A stretch of 64,000 bases of DNA from Hofstenia miamia. Lineage: Eukaryota; Xenacoelomorpha; Acoela. The notes beneath the pieces are model-generated. The model was not told the DNA's origin, did not search any database, and saw nothing but the letters and a program-made list of their open reading frames with translations. The position numbers and the translations under genes were made by a program. This document shows positions 10,761-21,174 of this stretch, piece by piece. Where the stretch lies: NCBI GenBank assembly GCA_004352715.1, contig SCFE01000086.1, forward strand, positions 1,723,148-1,787,147, in the 5' to 3' direction. Position 1 is the stretch's first letter; each line of letters opens with the position of its first letter.

Positions 10761-11850
10761 TACTGTGCAAGCGGATCCCGACACACCCACTTGCTGTTGA
10801 TCAGAGATTGATAATAGACACTTCCTTCCAGGTGCAGACACTAGAGGCGATTGATCCACATAGGTGCCAGTTAACCCATATCACGGATTTGCAAGCCAGT
10901 TTTGCCTTCGCACAAAGTGCCAATATGCTACAAGAGATTGACAAGATATGGAAGGATCCTAAAGCTGATAAAAGTCCAGAGTGACCTGTTCTAGACATAA
11001 AGAGTCCATCAGCTGAGTATCACCCATCAGTGGAATGAGTCTTAGGAGAAATTCGCTGCTCTTACACAACTCAGGACCAGAAGAATTACAAAGAACGACT
11101 ATTTTCAGAGCGCAACATACCAGAATTCCTAGCTAGAGGAGCCATCTGGGTCTTAGCCATCTTTTTAACAAAGACTCCCACCATTGTGCTGCCAATAGAC
11201 GCCATCACAAGGATTACCTTAGCCAAGAAGTTGCTGCACAAAGTTGCAGTTTGCCTGCTACTGTGGAGAGCTAAGAACTGGCTACTCCACCACTGTCCAC
11301 TACCATCATCATCTGGCAAATCAAAATGACCAATGGAGCAATTTGAAAAATATTACGCCCAACTGGTGGGGGCGAGCAGCATAACAGGGAGGATGTCAAT
11401 TATGACGATCAGCCAATGTCTAGGGATCTATCCGTCAGAAATCAGCATTTTTTCAGACACTCTAAAGAAGTTTATCTGGGGCGCGACTGCCGACACCAAG
11501 TTCGCGATCTTCAGCTTACAGGATGGTCCACTATGTACCCAAAGAATGATCGAACGTCTCCCAGAATGTACTGCCCAGTTCCAAGTATTGCTGGAGGCTA
11601 ATGGCGTGACAGAAAAGTCCGAAGTCTTTTTTGATCCTGAAAGACTCAACTACCCTGAATGTAGTTACAATTGCTTTATCAAAACTGCCAGAAAGATCAA
11701 GAGGGGCGATAGTATCATTCCTATTACAATCCTAGAACAGGTAATGAAAATGCTGGGATGAACCTCTTGCCACTGAATTAGTCAAAGTGACTCAAGCTGT
11801 TGTCTCCGGGCCGCCACTCCAGTTGTTGCCGCAGAATTAAACTGAGCAAG
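10761..11850 (+). pseudogene. LTR-element accessory ORF (ORF3b homologue), internally deleted
   Basis: This plus-strand frame aligns along its length with the accessory frame at 40990-40000 of the other LTR element. Shared blocks include LAVDQ, SFAFAQS, GAIW, KNWLL, FEKYYA, YPEC and IIPIT. It is broken by in-frame TGAs at about 10982, 11035 and 11327. After the block aligned to 40000, the sequence jumps to one matching the extreme C-terminus (VSGPP versus MSGPA), so about 1.3 kb of coding sequence is deleted with a frame change. It runs straight into a polypurine tract and LTR. The 5' part is lost at the N. The function is unknown; I recognise no domain. Confidence 0.7.
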
Positions 11851-11857
11851 GGGGGCA
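11843..11857 (+). other. Polypurine tract
   Basis: GAGCAAGGGGGGCA lies immediately before the LTR TG. The equivalent position of the other element (minus strand, 38552-38539) reads GAGCAAGGGGGGCG, so this priming site is conserved. Confidence 0.75.
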
Positions 11858-12195
11858 TGTACAGTCACTTGGGGACATTCAAATATTTCTCAGGAGTTTT
11901 ATTAATTTCCATTTTGTAGTTTCGTATTTCCTACGTCATCAATGGCGTCACCTCGTAATTTCGTTTTTTATAAATAGGGAACGATTGTAGCAGCCGTTTT
12001 TTCGGACACTGTCCTCGGCAAACAAAACTAGAATCAAGTTTTGCCTAAACTGAAACGTGTTCTTTTTCTCCCATGTTTACCTTTCATTTGATTATTCGAA
12101 TTACTCTTAACATAATGATTGCTTAAGTCACGATGACTATTTGGGAGTCCTGCTAACCTGGCACCAGTGTGATACGTAACTCTGGATGGTTTGCA
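11858..12195 (+). repeat. Long terminal repeat (338 bp) of diverged LTR element
   Basis: It starts TGTACAGTCACTTGGGGAC, against TGTAGAGTCACTCGGGGAC in the 38-49 kb element. It ends at ...TTTGCA, where alignment to that element's LTR/leader boundary places the end, giving TG...CA. It contains a TATAAATAG box (11969-11977) and a TACGTCAT CRE-like site (11932-11939). Apart from the first about 20 bp, the U3 has diverged strongly from the other LTR. Confidence 0.7.
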
Positions 12196-12454
12196 GCCTA
12201 AATCGTGGTTCGTATTAGGTTACGACTAGGCATAGGGAAATAATAAACCGTTCGTTCTTGCCATACATGCGCAGCAGTTATGTGCTAATTAATAGTTAGC
12301 GGAGAGATAAAAACCACTTCGAGACTCCTGTTTTGCATTGAGGTAGAAATTAAATGTTGAGACAAGTAAGCACCGCATTCCCTAATCACAGGCTGCCTTC
12401 CCCTCAGGCAGCACTCCGGCTGGACGCCGTATGAATTGGTCATCCTGGTTACAA
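12196..12454 (+). mobile_element. LTR-element leader region
   Basis: It starts GCCTAAATCGTGG, matching GCCCAAATTGTGG just inside the 5' LTR of the 38-49 kb element. It then shares GGAAATAATAAAC, AATAGTTAGC and GGTAGAAATTAAA blocks and a TNWSSW-encoding stretch with that leader. It is cut by the N gap at 12455. Confidence 0.65.
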
Positions 12455-12895
12455 NNNNNNNNNNNNNNNNNNNNNNNNNNNNNNNNNNNNNNNNNNNNNN
12501 NNNNNNNNNNNNNNNNNNNNNNNNNNNNNNNNNNNNNNNNNNNNNNNNNNNNNNNNNNNNNNNNNNNNNNNNNNNNNNNNNNNNNNNNNNNNNNNNNNNN
12601 NNNNNNNNNNNNNNNNNNNNNNNNNNNNNNNNNNNNNNNNNNNNNNNNNNNNNNNNNNNNNNNNNNNNNNNNNNNNNNNNNNNNNNNNNNNNNNNNNNNN
12701 NNNNNNNNNNNNNNNNNNNNNNNNNNNNNNNNNNNNNNNNNNNNNNNNNNNNNNNNNNNNNNNNNNNNNNNNNNNNNNNNNNNNNNNNNNNNNNNNNNNN
12801 NNNNNNNNNNNNNNNNNNNNNNNNNNNNNNNNNNNNNNNNNNNNNNNNNNNNNNNNNNNNNNNNNNNNNNNNNNNNNNNNNNNNNNNNNNNNNNN
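12455..12895. other. Assembly gap (441 N)
   Basis: This is a run of Ns. Both flanks are leader sequence of the same element type, so the hidden part is probably retroelement sequence. Confidence 0.95.
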
Positions 12896-13045
12896 TTACA
12901 GTGGATGAATTACCGATGCTATTAGTTATTACGATCTCTTGTTATTTATTTTGTTGGAATCGTGGCTGCTCTATGTGGGCCTCAATTGTAACCTTCTTGC
13001 AGAGTCAACTAAGTTTCTTTTTGGCAGTCCTTTTATAGTCCCCAG
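12896..13045 (+). mobile_element. LTR-element leader region, continued
   Basis: It shares GATGAATTACC, GGAATCGTGGCTG and CTTGCAGAGTCAA with the reverse complement of 47466-47590, which is leader sequence of the minus-strand element. The homology ends close to the GATA microsatellite. Confidence 0.6.
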
Positions 13046-13058
13046 CCACCGATTCTAC

Positions 13059-13083
13059 AATAGATAGATAGATAGATAGATAC
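13059..13083. repeat. (GATA)n microsatellite
   Basis: About five GATA units form a short simple repeat directly after the end of the LTR-element leader. Confidence 0.9.
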
Positions 13084-15572
13084 TCCAGGAGACATTCTTT
13101 TTTCTTCGATACATTTATTTTTGAAATTTTACCAAATACGAACACTACAATTAATAGGTACTATAAGCAAGTATGCATAATACCATACAGATAAAAGTCC
13201 TAATCAATCATTAAAGTAGTTCTACTTAATCACATTGGTCATTAAATTGCAACAATGTTCAAGAAAATCAATAAATCGATTCGATTTCAATTCGATTAGC
13301 ATTTAAAATGTCCATTATCGATTTGATTATTGAAAACAAGACTATTTGCTCTTATAAAGATAAGATACAAAATGTCAGGGTTGAGTGATTGTCTGACCAT
13401 TTTGACCGTATTGCCTTCAGAAATCAGTATGTATTGCTTAAAACGGGTTATAAAGCACTGTTAATACGTAACAAAATATATTTAAGGTTTTCCTAAAAAC
13501 TTCCTCCAACCGTAGCATTAGAATATTAATTAGATTTGAAATCAAATTTTGATAAACATTTTCAATAAGTATAGAAACATACTAACTAAATTGTAGATTT
13601 TAACCTTCATTTTGACGTAAAAACGAAATTTTGACCAAACAAAATATCTCAGACACTGAAACAATGCTAAATAGATTCACAAAATTCTCGTTTTTTTAAT
13701 CTCTAAAAAATTTTGCAATATTTTTTTTAATTATTCACTTTTATACGCCCTTGCGATTACAATTGGGCTTACTTTAGTATTGTAAAGATTAAAAATCTTT
13801 TTAGTATGTAATATTAAATATTCAGTTTTTTCTTTTCATCATTACATGTATAAGGGCAAATGAATTGAGAAACAGGATCATTATCTCAAATGAAAATAGT
13901 TAATTTAAATATATTAGTTAATATTTTATTAATATTTCTCTAATGTTTCTTTACATTTAAAATATAATCAGATTTTATGCATTTTCAATTAAATTATAAA
14001 TATATACCGTATTGTGACAATTTTGAATTTTATTACAATTATATTTAGGATTTATAGTAAAGAAAAATGTCTCCTACATGTTGATTATCTACAAGAATAG
14101 AAGTAGGATGCAGCACTCAAAACACAGACGCGATCAGTAAATATTTTTGAAGAATCGACTTGCAATGACCATATGTTCCAACGAATTTGTTTTCAATGTG
14201 ACATGAATCATCTAAAAGACTGAAAGAGGATACTCTTTATACCAGACAGTTACTTAGTGCAATGCTATTTTTGAATCATATGATATTTGATTACCATCCA
14301 TTTTGGAATATTTCGTTAATATTGTGGTGCTATTATTTCCTATAGCTATTGATATTTTAATGTTTTGCTGGTCTTTCTCTTGTTTATTTAAAAAATATCT
14401 ATATCATATACAAATGCATAAATTGATATTAAGAAATGTTTTACATTATATTTAAAAATTTCACAAATCAGTGAATTTACAAAGACTTGAGTGCATGACG
14501 TATGTTATGTACGCGTTAAAAGATATCGCTGCAACTTTCTTAAAATGTTGTATTAACGCTGTACTTTGGAAGATATGCACGCACTCATTAACATGGAATT
14601 GGATGGATTGCTAAATATCGCAAATTGACAATAACATTGTAGAATAAGTATAAAATAGATAAGGTTGAAAATTTAAACTAATAATATCCTGTTTCAGATT
14701 CTAACTTTTAGTTTAAAGTGAATAAAAGACAATACCTATGAACTCTGCTTATTGTGCATAATATGTACCAGAGTTTAAACCGGGCTGGGCTTAGAAAGGC
14801 ACGGGCGTGGGCGTAAAATTAAAAATGAAGCGGGCCCGGGATCTGAAATTTCTGCCCAACGTGTTTAGAATTGTTTAAAGTTGTATTAATATGCATTCTC
14901 TTACATTAAAATGTAATGTCAACTATTATATTCAATTGACTAATTATACATTAAAAAGTAAATCCAAGGCGACAAACGTTACAATTAACTCAAAAATTAT
15001 TTTAGTCATAGACAATACACTGAGTTGTAATTGCATGTTTAAAAGGTGAATGCTGCATGTGATATACCATAAACATATATTTATAATTAAAATGCAATAC
15101 AACTATTAAAAATTTAAAAATGCCCATTAAAAACCTTTTCCACCTTTTCCTAACTTTTTATGCCGTAACGAAATCTTTCTGCATCGTGGAACAATACACA
15201 TTGAAGTGCTGCTTTTCTGTAAATGAAATGTTTGCTAAATTTTGAGGCAATTTGCATTTTATTCGCCCATGTATTTTCTTAAGAACTCATAAAAAAGTAT
15301 TTTTAGCAATTTCTCTAAATTCGTCTGATTTCGTGACGGTATAAAAATGCATAATACTAATTCAGCAATTTAAGAAAATCTAAAAGATTGTGGACTAAGT
15401 TATTACCTAAGTTTTTAAAATAATACCGAAGCAAAGCATCGCAAAATCCTTGATAGTATTTTAATAGATCATTTCAAAGAATGCTAAATCCCAAAAATGA
15501 TTACATACATAAAATATTGCTACCAATAATTATAATTCAGTGAAATATAATATTTATAAAGTGAGTATAATT
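13084..15572. other. AT-rich spacer
   Basis: I recognise no gene. A GC-rich patch at 14775-14865 consists of overlapping GGGC words (GGGCTGGGC, GGGCGTGGGCG, GCGGGCCCGGG). It resembles the subterminal word clusters of the hAT-like elements elsewhere in the window, but I found no inverted-repeat partner. Confidence 0.45.
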
Positions 15573-16163
15573 NNNNNNNNNNNNNNNNNNNNNNNNNNNN
15601 NNNNNNNNNNNNNNNNNNNNNNNNNNNNNNNNNNNNNNNNNNNNNNNNNNNNNNNNNNNNNNNNNNNNNNNNNNNNNNNNNNNNNNNNNNNNNNNNNNNN
15701 NNNNNNNNNNNNNNNNNNNNNNNNNNNNNNNNNNNNNNNNNNNNNNNNNNNNNNNNNNNNNNNNNNNNNNNNNNNNNNNNNNNNNNNNNNNNNNNNNNNN
15801 NNNNNNNNNNNNNNNNNNNNNNNNNNNNNNNNNNNNNNNNNNNNNNNNNNNNNNNNNNNNNNNNNNNNNNNNNNNNNNNNNNNNNNNNNNNNNNNNNNNN
15901 NNNNNNNNNNNNNNNNNNNNNNNNNNNNNNNNNNNNNNNNNNNNNNNNNNNNNNNNNNNNNNNNNNNNNNNNNNNNNNNNNNNNNNNNNNNNNNNNNNNN
16001 NNNNNNNNNNNNNNNNNNNNNNNNNNNNNNNNNNNNNNNNNNNNNNNNNNNNNNNNNNNNNNNNNNNNNNNNNNNNNNNNNNNNNNNNNNNNNNNNNNNN
16101 NNNNNNNNNNNNNNNNNNNNNNNNNNNNNNNNNNNNNNNNNNNNNNNNNNNNNNNNNNNNNNN
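15573..16163. other. Assembly gap (591 N)
   Basis: This run of Ns is bordered on the right by a TA microsatellite, which is probably why assembly failed. Confidence 0.95.
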
Positions 16164-16195
16164 TATATATATATATATATATACGTGTATATATT
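16164..16195. repeat. (TA)n microsatellite at gap edge
   Basis: An uninterrupted TA run follows the gap and decays into TACGTGTATATA. Confidence 0.9.
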
Positions 16196-16199
16196 AATG

Positions 16200-16654
16200 A
16201 GATGTGATAAAATTGTGGTGCATATAGATTTAGTTTTATAAATGTTTTTAATAGTGCTTTTCACATTTAGTGTAATTTTAGAATTGTAATATAATTTGGG
16301 AGATGTAGGAAATTTGCTTATAAAATTCCTTCAGTAAATCGATAATAATATATATTAATATTGACGTGATGTAATGCTACTTTAAGGGAATTTGGATCTT
16401 TGAAAGCTTGCCAAAACAGACACCGCCCACGATGGTTCTGCTTCAGAGATGTTGATAGTGATCTATATGGAAATAAATGTGACGCAAGAACTAATCACTT
16501 ATAAATTTTTGCCAACATTAAAAGCGGGCAGGTTAATTCAAAAATGCAAATCGAGTTCCAGAAAGACTACCAAATATATCAATAAGTTTGGGAAAAAGTC
16601 CAAGTTAAAAAATAAAATATTATTCGTCAGAAATTCCAACCAACTAAGGTAATC
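16200..16654. other. Spacer upstream of promoter-like stretch
   Basis: A 67-codon plus frame at 16449-16652 is open but matches nothing I recognise. Otherwise this is AT-rich spacer. Confidence 0.4.
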
Positions 16655-16760
16655 TGAAACCAATCAAATACATAGGGCAGAAGAAGCCTATAAAAAGCTT
16701 GACCTGGCCAGAGCTAGGCAGACTTCATCCAGACGTCAGACGTGAGACGTCAGAGAGACA
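16655..16760 (+). promoter_or_regulatory. Promoter-like stretch (CCAAT and TATA boxes, GACGTC direct repeats)
   Basis: CCAATC at 16660, TATAAAAAG at 16689-16697 and two direct AGACGTCAG copies (16731, 16746) are spaced as in a Pol II core promoter or an LTR U3/R boundary. A purine-rich GAGAGA-type leader follows, and AG|GTAAGT, a consensus 5' splice site, lies near 16971. The stretch is markedly richer in GC than its surroundings. It could be a real promoter with a non-coding first exon or a solo-LTR remnant; I found no LTR ends. Confidence 0.35.
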
Positions 16761-17635
16761 ACAGAGAAGAGAGAATCTTCCATACACTCTGCGTTAGAGA
16801 AAATAGTTAGAATTGGTAAGACGGACCAAAAGGAAGAGAGAATGTACAAAAGTGAGACGGAAGCCAAAGAGAAATTCAGAAGCCAACGTCAAGTAAAATT
16901 GCAATCTAACCCAAAGAAGCTACAAACAGTTTTGAAGTCAACCTGCCAGATTATACTCTTATTTTAATTAGGTAAGTTTCTACTTTTCATTCCTGATCCA
17001 ATTTCCCTAGGGTATCTAGTTATGCAGTAGTGATATTTTGAAGTGATTTTTATACTAATTTTTAAATAAATAGTTAAAAACCTCGCCTTTTTACTAGTTG
17101 TTATAAAACAATGTAGACCAAACGGGTCAAGGACAATAGTGCAAAACACTAGGATTGCATTAAATATTAGTAATTAGCTGATATGATTGATCAGTAATTG
17201 TATTGCAGTTTAGACACAAAATTTGAATGTTAGTTGGAGTAGTTTTTGTAAAAAACCAAAGTTACGGTAATTACATTTACATAAAATTTGCAGACTATTT
17301 AAAAATATTTAAATACAGTCTAATTTGTAATACAGGGTATTGTAATTAACTTATCTGTACAATTCCTTAAGGTTAGAACTAAAGCACATTATCCAGGCGT
17401 TGTAAATCCATTGCACATTAAGCACGGGCATCATTTGCTTGACTAGCAACAATAACGTTGCCACTGAGTGAAAGTGTGCGTTATAGCAATGTGTTTAGTC
17501 ACTGTAGTTTAAGTAAATTATATGACCATGTGAAACATATTTTAAGTTATGAAAATTTAAACATCACTAAAGTTTAGTGTAGTATATTGTAAATATTATT
17601 CCCACAAATTTTGTATTCTGATGATGATTTTCGAT

Positions 17636-17639
<4 letters not shown>
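16761..17639. other. Spacer with possible 5' leader or intron
   Basis: The first 200 bp are purine-rich and end at the AG|GTAAGT noted with the promoter-like stretch. The rest is AT-rich with no gene seen. Confidence 0.4.

Positions 17640-17678
<39 letters not shown>
17640..17678. repeat. (TA)n microsatellite
   Basis: About 19 TA units in uninterrupted array. Confidence 0.95.
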
Positions 17679-17679
<1 letters not shown>

Positions 17680-19098
17680 GTTTTATATATGCATGTAAAT
17701 ACAGCTTGTTCAAAAACATAACAAATTTGTCAATTTTGAGGAATTGTTAATAGGCTATTCTGCTTATATTCACCTTGAACTTGAAGTCTCAAAATTTAGT
17801 GAGAAAAATGTATGTAGTTGCATAAAATTGAATAGAAAAACAAATTTAGAACTTTATGAATGAGTTTATCTAAAGGAAATATAGTCTAGCAACAACAATG
17901 CGATTTCAAAAATGTTGGTGTCAATGCATAATTTTCTCTTAAATGTAATAATTTTTTATTATTACAGTTCCATAATTTGAATGGGAAAATGAATATTTAG
18001 GACTAGATTGACAGCAAGTAGGAGTCCTTGCACCCTTTGCCACAGTTTCTATTGTTTCATGATACTGCAATCATTGTAATCAATAAACTTTGAAAATCAA
18101 AAAATAAAAATTTCCTAGGCGGATTTTATAACCTGATTAACCGGCTCTTGCAGATTGACCGGCCTTAACCGGTTTTAACCTGACAGGATTAACCGGACCA
18201 GATCCAGCACTAATAGTCATATTATAACAGGGTTAAGTTAACTAAGTTCGGTGGATTAAGTTGGGTAAAGCTCAGATCTCACAAATTAATCTAGTTTTGA
18301 CAAAGGAATTAAACTAGTTGGTCATTTTGTTGTAAATTTATTTGCTATATTTTGAGCTGAGTGTTTTTCTAGTTCATTGAATTTCCGTAATCAAATTTGA
18401 AATAAGCTGTTTCATTTTTGAGCCACATCTGTGAAAGAGTTCATGGAATTGTGTTGGCATCTCGTAAAAGCGTTGAACCTAGAACTTTCCCACTTGAAGA
18501 CTAAGCGTTTTTACGACAACAGCAACAAATAAAACGGTACAAAAAATATTGAAGATTTTTATAAATAAAACAAGTTAGTTTAAAAGCCCATCACCAAAGT
18601 TGTTTGGGAGAAATTTAGGAATGAATATGTACTCGCATTGCTTGCAGAGGGGCAGCTACATTACCAATAGCATCACTCACCGTAGTCGTAAGCGCAAGCA
18701 TATCGTCATTGTCAGCCTGTATTACTATTAAAAATATAAGGTAAATGGAGAAACATAGGTACTTATTGTTGGCTTAAATTAATTGGCGGAAACCATAATC
18801 AATAATGAAATATCAAATGTGACTTCGAATGAAATTTGATTTCATTAATGCTTGTGATCTCTAACAAAGAATCATCAAAACTTAGCATCAACAAAGCTTA
18901 TAAATTGGCTTCAAAAAGAGTTAGCTATTTATAGACTAATGTTGGAATAATAAAATGGCATTTGAATAATTTAGCATGAAGGAATATTCGAATATTCGAT
19001 ATTCTCAGAAACTCTAAGATTAAATTGAACAGTTTTAGTTAGTCCATTGCTACCAAGCAAGCCTCTCCTACATTATTGTAAAACTGCCATATAGAAAA
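17679..19098. other. AT-rich spacer with TTAACCGG word cluster
   Basis: At 18130-18200 the word TTAACCGG occurs three times along with GACCGGCC and GGTTTTAACC. This is a CpG-bearing cluster in otherwise AT-rich sequence, possibly one end of a hAT-like element. I found no second end and no gene. Confidence 0.45.
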
Positions 19099-19350
19099 TA
19101 GAGATTGATATCGGGTTTCGAATCGTTTCAGGTTCGGTTCTGAAGTTTACATTGATAGTTCAAAATTTATTTATATTAATCACCAGTCGACTTGAGAAAG
19201 ACCAAAGACTATAGGTAATGCCAATAAGTTGATGTTAGATGTCGCGAATCAAAATTCTACGTTTTGGATCTGGTCGGGCTCGGATCAGTAAATGAATATT
19301 CTGATCGGATGTACTTTGGGTTCATACTAAACTCATATTGTCACTCTCTA
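19099..19350. mobile_element. Probable hAT-like non-autonomous element (252 bp)
   Basis: The left end TAGAGATTGATATCGGG and the right end, read inward, TAGAGAGTGACAATATG form a weak inverted repeat with the TAGAGA start seen again at 24300. Subterminal words (TCGGGTTTCG, GGTTCGGTTC; TCGGGCTCGG) are typical. The flanks ATAGAAAA and CTAAAAAC are only loosely alike, so the target duplication is uncertain. Confidence 0.4.
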
Positions 19351-19816
19351 CTAAAAACTTCATTAAATAGAACGCTCCAAGGGCAAGAGATACTTAAAAT
19401 TATTACGAATTTTCAAAAGTGCAATACTAACACATAAGTATTCTTTTGACATTCAAAGCCATTGCACGTCATTCAATTTTATGATAAGATCGGAGCTTCC
19501 CAGAATTCAAAAAATACTACGATTTTGTGAAGTTTTCTTCGAAATTAGTAGAGCACAAGTTTGCTACACGCTCTTCCTTTTTTGAATAACTCAATATTTT
19601 GCACAAACAGTAAAAAATCATTCTTGTTAGCGAACCTCAATTCGTTATTCTTTTAAAATTACACAGAATGAATTTTATTTAAATTGAAAAATTAGTAAAA
19701 AAATTTCGTAAAAACCATGTGTTTTATACGCTAAGTGCGTTTAAGATGTTCTTAAGCAAGTTATTAGTTGTATGGGTTGAGCAACTTTAACGTATCAGTA
19801 AATGAATAATTATGAC
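19351..19816. other. Spacer 3' of GPCR-A
   Basis: AT-rich sequence downstream of the minus-strand GPCR stop. No gene seen; it may include that gene's 3' UTR. Confidence 0.5.
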
Positions 19817-20440
19817 TTAGTTAACTATGCAAGTCTTCAGTACTTGATAAAATGCAACACGATACATAGGTCCACTAATGAAATAAAATATGAAATTAAC
19901 TGATGAATTAATGATTGCAGAAACATAACCGCTACGATCAGCCATTAAGCTTAGGGCAACATTCTTCGAGGTATTCAGTTGAATATTGAATGCAACTGAG
20001 TTGAAAATTGCAGTTAATAAATTGAAAATTGAAAATACAATGCTGTTGGTCAATAACATAATTGTTATTCGCTGTTCAGCAATTTTGTCAGCTTTTCTTT
20101 TCCGAAGTGAATAGATAAAAAACATGTTAGACATCGATATAACTATGAATGGCACAAAAAATCCAAAGGTGGGAACATGTATGCTTGTATACCAGTACAG
20201 AAATTCTTGACTTGCTTTTAAAGTGCACTTAGAATTATCGATATTAAATTTAATAAGGTTTGGAGATACAATTGCATACGAGAAAACAACAATAAAAAAG
20301 CTGAATTTTTTGGCTAAGAATGGCGTTCCGTTTTGCTTGTACCAGATTGGTAGTGAAATTGCGATTACACGATCTACAGCAAGAAACATCATGTGATAGA
20401 CAGAAGAAAACGTGTTGGCCCAACTGTGGTAAACGAGGAT
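19817..20440 (-). CDS. Rhodopsin-like GPCR paralogue A, 3'-terminal exon (TM3-TM7)
   Basis: The minus strand encodes about 207 residues from TM3 on. The exon starts after the acceptor CTTATTGCTTAG (20452-20441). The first Met at 20392 is internal: 16 codons upstream remain in frame and match the other GPCRs (YHSWA block). Landmarks are MMFLAVDRVIAISLPIWYK (DRV), an ECL2 Cys (NSKCTLKAS), TM5 with a Pro, a basic loop RKRKADKIAEQR, TM6 without CWxP, and TM7 NSSVNFIFYF-SGPMYR. It has the same exon architecture as the receptor at 1148/3724 and is probably a peptide-type receptor of the same lineage-specific family. TM1-TM2 would lie in an upstream exon at higher coordinates. Confidence 0.8.
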   Translation of the reverse strand: MLVYHSWANTFSSVYHMMFLAVDRVIAISLPIWYKQNGTPFLAKKFSFFIVVFSYAIVSPNLIKFNIDNSKCTLKASQEFLYWYTSIHVPTFGFFVPFIVISMSNMFFIYSLRKRKADKIAEQRITIMLLTNSIVFSIFNLLTAIFNSVAFNIQLNTSKNVALSLMADRSGYVSAIINSSVNFIFYFISGPMYRVAFYQVLKTCIVN

Positions 20441-20485
20441 CTAAGCAATAAGTTTTACTACCAATTAATATATAAATTAAAATAA

Positions 20486-20491
<6 letters not shown>

Positions 20492-20538
<47 letters not shown>
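20492..20538. repeat. (TA)n microsatellite in GPCR-A intron or 5' flank
   Basis: About 23 TA units, 50 bp upstream (gene sense) of the GPCR-A exon acceptor. Confidence 0.95.
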
Positions 20539-20805
20539 TAAGAAACAGCCCGTGCTATACAAAGGGATTTCAATGGGCTGTATTAGATATTTAATAAATA
20601 AATAAACTTTAAATAAACCATATGTTGCGTTTTTTATGAACGAAATAAGTAATAATAATGATTATCATACATTGTTAAAATGATTATTATTCACAATTTT
20701 AGAATATTACACTCCTTAATTAACCATTTAATATTATAAGCCTATTCAAAAAATTGTAACACTTAATGCAAAGGAGTGTAAAGAATCAAAACAAAATCGA
20801 GTCCA
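20539..20805. other. Spacer with retroposon-like tail
   Basis: ACAGCCCGTGCTATACAAAG...GGGCTGT is an inverted-repeat-like motif followed by AAATAAATAAAC runs, recalling the 3' tail of a SINE/LINE. No second copy in the window supports this. Confidence 0.3.
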
Positions 20806-21000
20806 TTAGTTTAATTGACTTGCATTGGAAACCAGGGATTTAAATTCAAACACAACCTTTTTTTTCAATGGAACAAATATATTATTTGAAATTAAAAGAT
20901 TTTGATGGATATAAAAATCTAAAAGAAAGGATTTTTTTAGAAATATACTCGCAATAAGTAAGGTGGAAATAATATTACTACCTAACTTTTCCCCAAACAA
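20806..21000 (-). CDS. Possible upstream GPCR-A exon (TM1-TM2-like), tentative
   Basis: A minus-strand open segment reads FGEKLGSNIISTLLIASIFL followed by KKSFLLDFYIHQNLLISNN. That gives a hydrophobic helix, a basic turn and a second amphipathic helix, in the right order and orientation to be the missing TM1-TM2 of the exon at 20440. There is no TM2 Asp (an Asn instead) and no clear splice donor, so this may be coincidence in AT-rich sequence. Confidence 0.2.
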   Translation of the reverse strand: MFGEKLGSNIISTLLIASIFLKKSFLLDFYIHQNLLISNNIFVPLKKKVVFEFKSLVSNASQLN

Positions 21001-21174
21001 GTTTATATTTTTCTAATACAGTCAAGCTTATTATTTTTATATTGAGCATTGAATGAAAAATTAAATAAAATTAATGTGCGGTGCTTTACATCTAAAATTA
21101 CCTACATTATCATATATTCTTTTTATATGTTCTCAAGAAAGTTTTTGTGTATCAGGTTATAAATTGGGTTTTAG

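Noticed and set aside
12431-13038. Long frames through N gaps (also 15540-16264 and 33886-34297)
   Set aside because: They exist only because N runs translate as X; not genes.
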